Shown piece after piece: positions 54,728-64,000 of a stretch of 64,000 bases of DNA (its first letter is position 1; every line of letters begins with the position of its first letter). The notes beneath the pieces were generated by a model. The model was not told the origin of the DNA and made no database searches. It saw nothing but the letters and a program-made list of their open reading frames with translations. The position numbers and the translations under genes were made by a program. This DNA is from Ostrinia nubilalis. Its lineage: Eukaryota; Arthropoda; Insecta; Lepidoptera; Crambidae. The stretch lies in NCBI RefSeq assembly GCF_963855985.1, contig NW_026973566.1, positions 62,001-126,000 of the forward strand, in the 5' to 3' direction.

Positions 54728-56129
54728 CTTGGTAAGATGGCGCTCTCCGTCCCGCTCATACCTTTTAAAATGGCTTCTCCACCTCACTTAAGCCAGAAAC
54801 TTAAATTTTGGGCACATTAGAATAATATTTTTAACCAAGGTAGATAAAGTTAAAAACGGGATTATTTCCAATAAACAAAAATTGTCGACAATTACAGCAA
54901 GATTTTACAAAGTGTTATACCATTTTGGAATCCTTACTAAATGCGCCAAATTATGACGTCACTTGCCACACTCGCGTAGTACATTTTTTTTTCAGTACAG
55001 TCAGTTTAAACTAGGCAAAATTTTTATTTTGTTATTTTTTTTTGGGAATAATGTATTTTTTTCATAAAAGTTGGAGCAGCTGGTTTTGTAATTTTGATAA
55101 CAATTTAGAGAAGCATTATTCAGGGTTACATAACAAAAAAAAAATTTGGAAAAAGTGAAGATTTGTGGCAACACGAGTAAAAGGACCGTCACCTGGAGTA
55201 GAATTTTTTGTTTTTTTTTAAATGCCTATTATTTTTAAAATATGCCACATAGATTTTATTTTTTATTTTTCTGATAACCAGCACAACTTGCCTCAACACC
55301 CAGTTCCGGCTTGACGTTACATTACGGGACACCCTGTATATTTTTTTAATAATTTTAAACTTACTACCCATTTCCTCATAAACGCGTAGAGGTATTAAAT
55401 TGAAATTCATACCAAATACTCAGGTCTATAATACCTTTAAGCTGTAACAAAATCAAACTTCTATGTCAACGCAATCAAAAGAAACAGCAATTTAAGCTGC
55501 ATATTTTGAAACTCGCAAGTACTCGCAAGGGAATCAAAACCTAAAGGGTACTTCCAGTCGACCTAGAATCTTGAAATTTGGCATGAAGCAACGTTTTATA
55601 GCACACATAAAGGGAAAATTCCGAAAACTTTAAAATTTTAGTTACATTACAAAATATATATTTTTTAATAAATATAAACTTATTACTTTTTTCCTCATGA
55701 ACGCGTAGAGCTATCAAGTTGAAATTCATATCAAATACTTAGATCTAATTGCCTTTAACCCGTGAAAACCAAACAAAACCAAACCTTGAACCAGATTTCT
55801 AAATAGTGACTAAAAAACTTAGTAAATAAATAACTTTAATAAAAGAACTTTCGCAAGTCTGATGCAAGGCTAGTATAAGTGTTTCAGTTATATTATAGAT
55901 AAATGATATATGTTAATATAAAATAAAGGATTACTTAAACGATAAAGAGATCTTTGTCTTAAATTTATGCTCCTCCTCCATCTTTCCCCATTGTAATGTT
56001 ATGAATTTCATTTTGCAATAAAAATACCATAGTTATGACTCGATTGTCGTAATGAACGAACTTTGTAAACCTTGCAGGTTTGTACGGAACCCTCGGTGCG
56101 CGAGTCCGACTCGCACTTGGCCGGTTTTT

Positions 56130-56495
56130 AAATATAGTCTCATACTTGGCATTAAATGATTTCATTTGAATTTCATTTGAGCCAGGTAATTCGAAATAAG
56201 CAAACAATTCAAAATTAAGTTTTATGGAACCATGTTTAACTAAATTCATGACTATTAGTTTTTTCACATCGTCTGTGATTTTGTCTAAAAATTCCTCAGG
56301 AGTTGAAGAATCATTACCATCAGAGTTAACTCTATAAGTAACTATTCTCTCTCTAAAAGCTGTGGCTATAATATTAATGTTATTAAAACTTGTTTTCAAT
56401 AAGCAATTCTTTTTATGTAAATTAGTTCTTAAATGAAATCTGAAAGAACTTTCTAATATTTTAATATTACAATCAGTACAAAACTTTATTTGTAT
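56130..56495 (-). pseudogene. Polinton PolB, N-terminal segment 1
   Basis: Open from a stop at 56496-56498 to the TTTTT border. It starts with a zinc-finger-like FCTDC...HLRTNLH and continues KTSFNNINIIATAFRERIVTYRV and GSIKLNFELFAYFELPG, a segment regularly found before the SPLRGG region in these polymerases. The true start codon is not visible and may lie in an upstream exon. Confidence 0.7.
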
Positions 56496-56794
56496 TTATA
56501 TTTTCATTCAAGGCTTTGGAGCGGTATTTGTCTGAAAGAATAGAAATATAAACGTTAATAATTATATTTTAATAAGCATGAATGATACCATAATACAATT
56601 CTAAAACTAATCTAAGGTAAGGTTATTTAAATAAATCAGGCAAATAATAAATGTATTATTTATTTAGTCATTATAATATTACTTATATTCATTATTCATG
56701 ATTATAAGAGACTAATAAAACTGATTAGGTATATTCGTTAACATTATAGAAGGGGAATAAAACTGATTATATTCATTAACATTATATGAGGCTA

Positions 56795-56896
56795 ATGCCT
56801 GTTTTCATCATAAATCCCTATTTTTTAAGTGACCCTATGAAAACAAAATTCATAAGTGTCACTTAAAAATTAGATATTGATGGTGAAAACGGGCAT
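56795..56896. mobile_element. Small MITE, ATGCCNGTTTTCA ends
   Basis: About 102 bp with inverted ends ATGCCTGTTTTCATCA and TGATGGTGAAAACGGGCAT and inverted inner AAGTGAC/GTCACTT blocks. The second copy of the duplication lacks it, which shows it is an insertion. Confidence 0.75.
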
Positions 56897-57207
56897 TGAA
56901 AACTAATCATTTTCAAGAATTCAGCATTACATTTTTACTGATTCGGTGAACTAACATAGGTGATCGGACAATCTTTAAAGTTCTTCTTAACTTCTTTTAA
57001 AAACTTAACTAAATAGCGGTATGCTGGATTGTCGTCATCTATTTTAGTTTTCACCATTACTACAGCATGGCGCCACCTGTTCATAGGTAAAATATTTTCG
57101 ATTTCACTACACATGTTGAGCTTAAGATCTGCAAAACGTAAGCCTCTAATATCTGCATTGTATTGTTTGGGGAAATACCGTTAGATCCACAACGACATAA
57201 ATACCTA

Positions 57208-58507
57208 GTCTGGTCATAAGTTCTGTCACATGATCATAACTTTTGAATTTTGAATGAAGGTCTCAAAAATATTTATTGAATTAGAATTTAGAATATTTAA
57301 CGAAATTAAAAAAGGGCACTGTTTTGAATTTTATTTGTTTTTAAATATGTAGTGTACGCATAAAGAAGACCGAACAGCGGTTGTCACGCTGCATTGGTGC
57401 TTTTACGCGCCAAACCAGATTTTCGATGTGCTGAAAAAATTTAATTAAATATTAATTTTACGTTTATCGTTTCATCAAACGATATAATTAAGTTTTAAGT
57501 GTAGAAGACACAAAACAAAAGTAATTGTTCTTGCACGGTTAGGACTCCAGCAGCGTTAAAAGCTGCGGAGGCGCGAACTCAAAAAAATCCCATGCGTTAG
57601 CATACTTTGCCTGCCCTGGAGGTAGGCTAAAGCAGAACCAGGGCGAAATTGGTATTTATGAAAACTAAAGGCTTCAAACTTTTTGAATAAAAATCAAAAA
57701 TTACTTGGATGCGCGTTTAAAAGACCTAATATTGAAGAAATCCCACGTTTTGCTTAAGCGGTACGCGGGAAAAAAGTACCTTTAGTAAAATTTTTCGAAT
57801 GTTTTTATTTACAATGGAGGGGAATTACAAAAAAAACAAAATGGTAATTTGGATGCGTACATCAATGAAGATGCACCAGCTTAATTTCGGCTGTCCATCT
57901 AGGCCAGCTATTATCGTCACTCAAGGTTTGGTAACATGTCTCAAATTTGGGCTTTTTGAGGTATTTTTTGCATGAAAGGCATAAAAACGAAAGCCATTCT
58001 GTATCAAAATTCAGTTCTCACAAAGCTTATAGAACCTTTTTCACATATCATGCCCAATAACAGACACTGGGAGTTCCAGCAGGATTCTGAGCCAGCTCAT
58101 AGAGCGAAAAGCGCGCAAAACCCGCTCGTAGGGCGTAAAATTGACCTCAGCGGGCGCGAAATCTGGCCCTCATCCAGTCCAGACTCTAATCTGTTGGATT
58201 ACAAAATATGGCAACATTTGGAGAGGAAGACCTGCTCGATGCCTCATACTGATTTGGAGTCCCTCAAGGCATCCTGTATTAAACCAGTCGCCGATATTGA
58301 TACGAAATTCGCTCGTGTTTCTCGAGACCACTGACCGCGCAGTTTGAACCCTTGTATTCATAATTGCGAGGAAAATTTGAAATAATTTTTATAGGCATAA
58401 AATCTTTGTTTTAATACCTTTCTATATGGTATATAAATGATTACCGTAAAAACAAATTTAGCATCAATTATTTCACTATAAACATGTGACAGAACTTATG
58501 ACCCGAC
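57208..58507 (+). mobile_element. Mariner element, 1300 bp
   Basis: Inverted ends GTCTGGTCATAAGTTCTGTC (left) and GTCGGGTCATAAGTTCTGTC (complement of right), each bordered by TA (57206-57207, 58508-58509). Length is normal for mariner. The copy-2 sequence without it shows the empty site. Confidence 0.92.
57545..58334 (+). pseudogene. Mariner transposase, decayed
   Basis: A helix-turn-helix remnant (RTPAALKAAEARTQKNP) lies near 57545-57600. The C-terminal half is open from 57972: EFQQDSEPAHRAK holds the second Asp and WPSSSPDSNLLDYKIWQHLE the third, the mariner D,D spacing of the maT/DD37D kind. The part between has stops and shifts, so it is inactive. Confidence 0.82.
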
Positions 58508-58713
58508 TAAGTATGATATAAGCTCATCTCTTTTACCGGATTTTTAATCTTCAACCACATCCGAATATTATATTCATTATTCATGATTATAAGAAACTAA
58601 TAAAACTAATTATATTTATTAACATTATAGGAGGCTAATAAAACTGATTATATTCATTAACATTATAGGAGGCTAAGAAAACTAATCATTTTCAAGAATT
58701 CAGCATTAAATTT

Positions 58714-59150
58714 TTACTGATTCGGTGAACTAACATAAGTGATCGGACAATCTTTAAAGTTTTTCTTAACTTCTTTTAAAAACTTAACTTAATAGCGGTA
58801 TGCTGGATTGTCGTCATCTATTTTAGTTTTCACCGTTACTACAGCATGGCGTCACCTGTTCATAGGTGAAATATTTTCGATTTCACTACACATGTAGAGC
58901 TTAAGATCTGCAAAACGCAAGCCTCTAATATCTGCATTGTATTGTTTGGAAATACCGTTAGATCCACGACGACATAAATATGATATAAGCTCATCTCTTT
59001 TACCGGATTTTTTATCTTCATCCACATCCGAATCGGTGCCCATAATGTCTTTCGCAGTGACCTTGGTGGACGACGGCCCAGCAAGTGGTTGTGCAACACT
59101 GGCATTATTCTTCACCTTATGCTTCTAACTTTTCTTTGTTTTTTCTTCAC
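58714..59150 (-). pseudogene. Unknown gene, copy 2 (nonsense mutations)
   Basis: A possible splice acceptor (TTATTATAG) at about 59160 precedes AKREEKTKKS, then a stop, then KVKNNASVAQPLAGPSSTKVTAKD, an acidic DSDVDEDKKSGKRDEL, and the region shared with copy 1. A TGA replaces the Trp after SPMNR, and the text then continues in frame to a stop at 58714. I do not recognise the family. It may be a Polinton-associated gene or an unrelated host fragment. Confidence 0.5.
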
Positions 59151-59160
59151 GCTTAGCTCT

Positions 59161-59402
59161 ATAATAAAAAAAGTTTTAGGTTAGAGTCTAGTTTTAATTA
59201 TACAATAAGTATACATACATTCACCTAATTCAACATATGAGACAAATAATATTAGCCTGTAGAATAGTTCTTTTTATTACGAAATTTAGTAAGCTGTAGG
59301 TATAAAAATGTTTAGTGGCTAGTTTTATTTATTTAATAAAGTAAAACACAAGATGAACCTACGTATTATAACTAAATCAGTATCTCCGATGATTTAATTA
59401 AA
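59161..59402. other. No gene
   Basis: AT-rich spacer up to the gypsy LTR. No inverted repeat matching the left side of the Polinton-like region was found here. Confidence 0.5.
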
Positions 59403-60321
59403 TGTGTGGAAGAGCTTGTGACGCGCCCCGCGACGCATCGACAGCCCTAGCACCGAGCACGGAGATTTTGACAACCCTACGGCTGCGCGGCCGCACGCCG
59501 CACGGACCGAGCTAATATAAGAGACGGCGGCGACCGCGGGCGCCTAGCATTCGCTCGGGAGCCATTGTAACAGCCAGACGTTCGCGCGCGCGTCTATCAT
59601 TCCCTCGGCTGCATTGCAAAGAGTCCCTAGCGAATAGCTATCCACATTGTTCCCTACTAACCCTAACTGTTCGACTCTGGCTTGATCCGATACCTCGTCA
59701 TCAATCCGCGGCTTGCCATAAAGCGTCGTGTCGAGACGTTCTATCGTTGATAGCCAACCGGTTCTCGTCCTTACCGAGTAGTGCATGAGATACTCATCCC
59801 GAACCTGCGGTAGCAATCCTGCTGCCACCCTTCCTGAACTTCGCACCCCCTCACCTCGTAGGTCCAACGCCTTTCCCTGGTGGTCGTACTCACTATCGAG
59901 GCTTCGGTCTCTGGCTTGAGCTAACGAACCACATCCCACCCCCCTAGTTATAAGTATCCAGACTAACACTCGATAAACCTCGCATAGGGCGCCGCCCCTC
60001 TCGCGGATACGTAAACTAGTCTCGGGACGCGGATCGGGCGCGTCGCTATCCTTTTCATTGCCATTAATTAGTAATTGTGATATAACCTGTAAAGTGATCG
60101 CTCGTAATAATAATAAACTTAGAGTCAGTGAAGTTAGAATAAGGAAACTATTGTGGAACCTGAATTATAAGTGCCATTGTGTTATTGATTGTGCGTTTCC
60201 TTGGTCGAATATCCCTGTAGGCGTCCTGGATAGGTACACATCCCTCATCGCAGAAGGCGAACTGGGACTTAGTACTAAACAGCGGGGTGTCAGACTGAGC
60301 TAGCTAAGACGCCCCGTTGCA
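59403..60321 (+). mobile_element. 5' LTR of a gypsy element
   Basis: A GC-rich segment starting about TGTGTGGAAGAG and ending GCCCCGTTGCA, directly before the primer site. A TATA-like TAATATAAGAG lies at about 59512. The right end is well placed by the primer site; the left end is a guess, and the 3' LTR is outside the window. Confidence 0.6.
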
Positions 60322-60322
60322 A

Positions 60323-60335
60323 TGGCGCCCAACTG
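60323..60335 (+). promoter_or_regulatory. Primer binding site TGGCGCCCAACTG
   Basis: One base after the LTR end. TGGCGCCCAAC is the tRNA-complementary site used by many gypsy elements to start minus-strand DNA synthesis. Confidence 0.85.
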
Positions 60336-60430
60336 AATAACCCACGGAACCTACAGGGATCACCAGATCGCTAGACACAAGCGAAAGACCAAAAGGAAAG
60401 CAAAACTTCGCACCAAATTGAGAATCACAC

Positions 60431-62578
60431 ATGTCAGAACCGACACCTTGGATATACAAACTCAAGAAGACAGAACTTGAGAACGAGTGCAAAAGAAGAA
60501 ACATAAAAACGGAGAACAGAACCGTACAAGAACTGAGACAGAACCTCACAGAAGTACTCAGAACCAAGCAGTCCCATCAACCAGTCCAGTCCGCCAGTAA
60601 GCCCGCCGAAGACAGTGAGTCAGAAACCGATTTCGAAGACACAGAAATGCACCAAGAACTAGACAACGACAAACCAAACATGTCGTACACCATGGATCAG
60701 ACCGAAAACATAACATCCAGATGGAACCTAAGCTTCGATACATACAACGACCCAGTGGAGTTCCTAGAACGACTAGATGAACTAATGTCGTCCGGCGAGG
60801 TGAAACAAGATAAAGTGCTCAAAGTGCTCCCCAGATTCCTAAAAGGTAAGGCTGTGCTGTGGTATCGAAATAATAAAAACTCGTTCACTACATGGAACGA
60901 ATTCATAGAACTCTTCACGTTGACATTTGTGAGCCGTGACAGTGACCTGTCAGCTAAAATAGTGAACTATAGGCAACATTACCGCCAAAAATTCACAGAC
61001 TACCTCATTGAAATACAAACACTCATGCGCAGATACGCAAAAATGTCAAAAGAAGAAGAACTAAATAGAATCTACGAAAACATGAACACAAAATACAAGT
61101 TTTATATCAAGAAATCAGAAGTCGACTCGATAAGCAAATTAATACAACTGGCAAACGACTATGAAAATGTCACAGCAAACCGTCAAACTAGCTTCACACA
61201 AAGAGAACCACGAAATGACTACCACGAAACAAGCACTAATTTTAATCAAGAACACAAGGAGACGGCTTCATACATACACAATTACAACTCAAATACTTGC
61301 TGCTGGAGCTGTGGAAAACACGGGCATTCCATGAAAGATTGCAGAAGTAAGAAAATACTATTTTGTAACGGTTGTGGCAAGATCGGCAAAATGAGTAAAC
61401 AGTGTTGTAAGAAAACAAGTGAGTACACACAGTCCATGACAATAAACACAAGTCCGCAACTTCAAGATAACCGTCCCTTCGTAGATGTATCGATACTAGG
61501 CGAAAAATATCAAGCACTCGTAGACACCGGCGCCACAAGATCATACATCAACGACCAAGTATACAAGAAATTCGTAAAAAGAAACCTGAAACCGAAAACA
61601 GTAAGCATAACAGCTAGCATGACAGATGGGCACACAACTCGAATTAAAGAAGCACTAGACTTGCAAATTAATATAAAAGGAAAATCAATTAACCACCAAG
61701 TGTTATATCATCCACAAATCACGAGTATACTGATCGGCATGGACATATTGAACAGAATAGGAGCCAAAATAGAATGGCCTAAAGATAGTACCAAGCAAGG
61801 GGAACAAGTGGGAACAAAGTCAAGAAAAAGTACAGAAGCCAACATCGTACCTACATACGAAATGGCCGAAACACCGACAAGTAAGAAAAAACACAAGATC
61901 AAACTCGCACACGAAAAACAAATCAAGAAAAAAGACTATTCACGGAACCCTCAAAGTCAAAAAGTAACAAATAAACACGTAACACGCTTAAAACAAGAAA
62001 CAAAAGAAAACTGGATCCAAAAGAAAATTCAAGAAATACAAAAAACCGGAAACAAGGACTATAAAATGTCAAACAGCAAATTATACAGAAAAATAATAAA
62101 TCACGCATACGGACCAAGAACAAAAACATCATCAGACTGGAAACTATGCATAAACAACAATGAAAAAGACCAGATTCTGAAAGAAAACCACGATACACCA
62201 ACCGCAGGCCATCTAGGAACAGCAAAAACACTGAACAAAATATCACAGAGATATTATTGGCCCGGTATGTACAGAGATGTGTCAACGTACGTCAAGAACT
62301 GCAAAACCTGCCAAGTTAACAACGCACGCAAACCCTGGAGCGCAGTGTCTACAGACCCGCGTAGACCACTATCCAGATCATCGAACCGGTCCACAGACTG
62401 GACCGAAATCCTCGATGTCGACACCGTCGACCACCCACAAGACCTGGACTGGCGCGAGTCCGGCCCTGGAGAGGAGCCGACCCGAGCTGAGGACCAGACC
62501 AGGAGGCGGCCGGGGAGAAAGAAGAGGCGCGGCCAAATCCAGGACCAGCTAAACAAGGCCAGTAACATTTACTCGTAG
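60431..62578 (+). CDS. Gypsy Gag-protease-integrase-finger fusion ORF, RT missing
   Basis: 715 codons without a break from ATG 60431. Gag (about residues 90-240: DPVEFLERLDEL, LKGKAVLWYR, FTTWNEFIELF) is followed by two zinc knuckles (CWSCGKHGHSMKDC and CNGCGKIGKMSKQCC) and an aspartic protease (ALVDTGATRSYI, closing at SILIGMDILNRIG). After a basic linker the next recognisable part is the integrase H2C2 finger (HDTPTAGHLG...YYWPGMYRDV...CKTCQ). RT, RNase H and the DDE core are absent, and the end is a GC-rich tail. It looks like an internal deletion that kept one frame. It cannot copy itself but may make Gag particles. Confidence 0.88.
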   Translation: MSEPTPWIYKLKKTELENECKRRNIKTENRTVQELRQNLTEVLRTKQSHQPVQSASKPAEDSESETDFEDTEMHQELDNDKPNMSYTMDQTENITSRWNLSFDTYNDPVEFLERLDELMSSGEVKQDKVLKVLPRFLKGKAVLWYRNNKNSFTTWNEFIELFTLTFVSRDSDLSAKIVNYRQHYRQKFTDYLIEIQTLMRRYAKMSKEEELNRIYENMNTKYKFYIKKSEVDSISKLIQLANDYENVTANRQTSFTQREPRNDYHETSTNFNQEHKETASYIHNYNSNTCCWSCGKHGHSMKDCRSKKILFCNGCGKIGKMSKQCCKKTSEYTQSMTINTSPQLQDNRPFVDVSILGEKYQALVDTGATRSYINDQVYKKFVKRNLKPKTVSITASMTDGHTTRIKEALDLQINIKGKSINHQVLYHPQITSILIGMDILNRIGAKIEWPKDSTKQGEQVGTKSRKSTEANIVPTYEMAETPTSKKKHKIKLAHEKQIKKKDYSRNPQSQKVTNKHVTRLKQETKENWIQKKIQEIQKTGNKDYKMSNSKLYRKIINHAYGPRTKTSSDWKLCINNNEKDQILKENHDTPTAGHLGTAKTLNKISQRYYWPGMYRDVSTYVKNCKTCQVNNARKPWSAVSTDPRRPLSRSSNRSTDWTEILDVDTVDHPQDLDWRESGPGEEPTRAEDQTRRRPGRKKRRGQIQDQLNKASNIYS

Positions 62579-63160
62579 CTTAACTTTATACCTAAGTTAG
62601 GTTTCTAATAGATAGATACAAAGTACTTAGTAATTGTCTAGTCAGTTCTCGTTAAAGTAAATTCATCAATATTAAGAACAAATCAATAATGTAAAAGTAT
62701 TAATTAACATTACAAAGCAACCCTGTATGACCTAGATCATTCAGTTCTTGAATTTAATCTCGTTAAATACCACATAATAACCTATAAGTATTAATTATCA
62801 TTAGATAATAACCCTGTATAATTTAAATAGTTAAAGTGTTCTATTTAATCTCGTTAAATAACTATTGACGCAAATCGCATTGTTATTTACTCGTAACTCG
62901 CAACCTAAACTCACATAAATAACAAACCGGTTTGCTACGCGCCAATAGTACTACCAGTTTCTCGATAACTTTTAAATAGTGAACAAACATTGTAAGAACG
63001 ATTCACCGAGCGAGCTCATTTGCATATTATCAGTGGAACGCATTTTTTCTATACGCCACGGGCGATCAACAGCACTCGCTTACTAGATGACTCATAACTA
63101 GATTTTACCTGCCTAATGTTTGCGCGCCGCGCCAGGCTGCATTCCATTTACGTTAAGATA
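62579..63160. repeat. 3' non-coding region with imperfect tandem repeats
   Basis: At 62690-62870 two units of about 110 bp share AAGTATTAATTA.CATTA, AACCCTGTAT and TTTAATCTCGTTAAATA; a partial third precedes them at 62640. The rest, to 63160, has no frame of note. Confidence 0.7.
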
Positions 63161-63565
63161 TAATTAAGAATCAAACGAACTTACCTGTGATGTTTGATAT
63201 CTAATTATACGAGTGTCTTGACCGAAGATGATTACGTTTTACATGCAGCAGTACCTGGGATGATGCCGTCCTTATCACACTTTTAGAGAATATTTATTTA
63301 AAAATATAAGTTTTAAATATAATAAAGTACGTGTTTTGACTCCTCAGCACCTTAGTACATTCCGCGGTCCGCCATATTTCTTGTCATTATTTTAGAGCAA
63401 ATTTTTTCGATCGGTTAAGGGTAATTATTCTCGGGTGAGGTGGGACTGTAATCATCTTCGGTCAAGACACTCGTATAATTAGATATCAAACATCACAGGT
63501 AAGTTCGTTTGATTCTTAATTATACTTCGTATCTCTCCCGAAGATGATTACGTTTTACATGCAGA
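63161..63565. repeat. 75-bp inverted repeat with direct end motif
   Basis: 63161-63235 and 63448-63522 are inverted copies (TAATTAAGAATCAAACGAAC ... CGAAGATGATTAC). The 26-bp motif CGAAGATGATTACGTTTTAC plus ATGCAG occurs directly at 63223 and 63540. In the right arm CACAG/GTAAGT at 63499 followed by TTACATGCAG at 63565 has the look of a 67-nt intron. Nature unknown. Confidence 0.75.
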
Positions 63566-63813
63566 TGTTTAGAGCATCGAAAAAATTACAACCGTAGAAA
63601 CTGTTAACTTGTTCAAGGTATTTTAGTTAATAAACAAAACATTGTTTACTTTTGTAATAATTAATGATGGTTTTGAAACGAACAGTTAGCAAAATCACAA
63701 TCACACAAAAAGTTAAATTAAGTAAGTTTCTAGTCTAATATTTAAGAAATGCCTACTTGACAGGATTCGGTCCACCAGCTTGCAAGCGTTACGAATGACT
63801 TACAAATTTTAAA

Positions 63814-63841
63814 TTATTTATTATTATTATTATTATTATTA
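63814..63841. repeat. ATT microsatellite
   Basis: About nine ATT units. The rest of the window to 64000 has no recognisable gene. Confidence 0.9.
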
Positions 63842-64000
63842 AATTAACGCCAGCCCGGTGGGCGCAGACGTAGCCCAAATGGCGGGTATTATGAGCGCTA
63901 TAAAAATCGATATTATCAAATTTGAAGTTCTACTGAGTTACCACTTTTTAAGTGGTTTTTGGTAACTGACAAAAAGATTATCATCTGTGCGTATACCAAT

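Larger units (their letters stand above)
53482..55336. mobile_element. Foldback MITE, CAGGGTGTCCCGTAATG ends, TA target
   Basis: Inverted arms of more than 500 bp begin CAGGGTGTCCCGTAATGTAACG at each end, flanked by TA. The centre contains a hAT MITE (54160-54727). Arms match over the GACGGTCC, CACTCGCGTAGTACATT and TTGTCGACAATTACAGC blocks. No coding frame. End bases tie it to the two other CAGGGTGT elements here. Confidence 0.88.
53123..56124. mobile_element. GGTTCCGTAC repeat element with TTTTT target duplication
   Basis: It begins AGGGTTCCGTACCTC, makes a small hairpin (AGGGTTCCGT...ACGGAACCCT), and ends TACGGAACCCT followed by a hairpin GTGCGCGAGTCCGACTCGCAC and TTGGCCGG. TTTTT borders both sides (53118-53122, 56125-56129). 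Inside is a tandem repeat of about 310 bp (CTCA..AACGCGT.GAG.TAT) present two and a half times, into the first unit of which a foldback landed. No coding frame. Class not known to me. Confidence 0.65.
56935..58568 (-). pseudogene. Unknown gene, copy 1 (split by mariner)
   Basis: The minus strand encodes the end of an unrecognised protein (KRDELISYLCRRGSNGIS..., then KLYMCSEIENISPMNR and WRHAVV, to a stop at 56935). Two extra G near 57170 shift the frame, and a mariner at 57208-58507 splits it. At the codon where copy 2 has a stop, this copy still has Trp (TGG). Confidence 0.6.
56690..59034. repeat. Tandem duplication of about 0.5 kb, first copy with insertions
   Basis: Segments starting ATTCATTATTCATGATTATAAGA.ACTAATAAAACT at about 56690 and 58569 are direct copies running to ACATCCGAAT. 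The first copy gained a 102-bp MITE and a 1300-bp mariner. The copies are about 95 percent alike by eye. Confidence 0.85.
39656..59160 (-). mobile_element. Polinton/Maverick-like element, decayed, with nested elements
   Basis: All recognised genes lie on the minus strand in the order (from 59 kb down): unknown small gene, PolB, A32-type ATPase, DUF8207-like, fibre-like small protein, integrase. PolB plus integrase plus packaging ATPase is the Polinton signature. No major capsid, minor capsid or cysteine protease gene is seen. I found no terminal inverted repeat, so the limits are set by neighbouring gypsy sequence. Nested inserts account for more than 10 kb. Confidence 0.75.

Noticed and set aside
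59544..59969. 141-codon minus-strand frame in the gypsy LTR
   Set aside because: It lies wholly within the GC-rich LTR opposite to the element's transcription and shows no domain.

Overview
The window is eukaryotic, AT-rich and almost entirely built of transposable elements nested inside one another. No ordinary host gene is recognisable. An insect, most likely a moth or butterfly, fits best: short Helitron-type repeats with TC and CTAG ends, LINE 3' tails of the kind common in lepidopteran genomes, piggyBac, R1-clade LINEs and Polinton-type genes all occur. The order Lepidoptera is my inference; the element classes are read directly. Layout: 1-1920 is the 3' end of a Ty3/gypsy element (integrase, tandem repeats, LTR). 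2000-13200 holds two inverted copies of a repeat carrying a THAP first exon, a hAT transposase gene with one frameshift, a TIR element (6486-7387) and a C-rich minisatellite. 13510-18325 is a non-coding LTR element with 247-bp LTRs and an ATAT target duplication. 19620-26935 is a two-gene PIF/Harbinger transposon: an uninterrupted five-exon transposase on the plus strand and a Myb/SANT-like partner on the minus strand. The partner is split by a complete piggyBac (23475-26059) with exact TTAA duplications. 27384-33835 is a minus-strand jockey/CR1-type LINE that has taken a Helitron in its 3' UTR and a 3.95-kb foldback element in its RT gene; the foldback was itself hit by an unassigned 2.38-kb element. 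33836-35330 is the 5' part of an R1-type LINE. 35400-39655 is non-coding gypsy-related sequence with an array of 14 co-varying hairpins (35686-36130) and a 19-bp satellite. 39656-59160 is a decayed Polinton/Maverick-like element: integrase, a fibre-like small protein, a DUF8207-like protein, an A32-type packaging ATPase and a protein-primed PolB with an endonuclease VII finger. The polymerase gene is split by a foldback MITE, a 6.47-kb TTAA element that carries an intact R1-clade LINE, and a third repeat that holds a foldback which holds a hAT MITE. A duplicated gene with a mariner copy lies beyond it. 59403 to the end is another gypsy element with a normal primer binding site and a single 715-codon ORF that joins Gag, protease and the integrase zinc finger with no RT between. 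Functionally the window is a record of sequential transposition. At most insertion sites, removing the insert and one target duplication leaves the interrupted gene in frame, so the order of events can be read. The systems with the most complete coding capacity are the piggyBac, the Harbinger transposase and the R1-clade LINE. The Polinton, mariner, hAT and jockey-type copies are broken.
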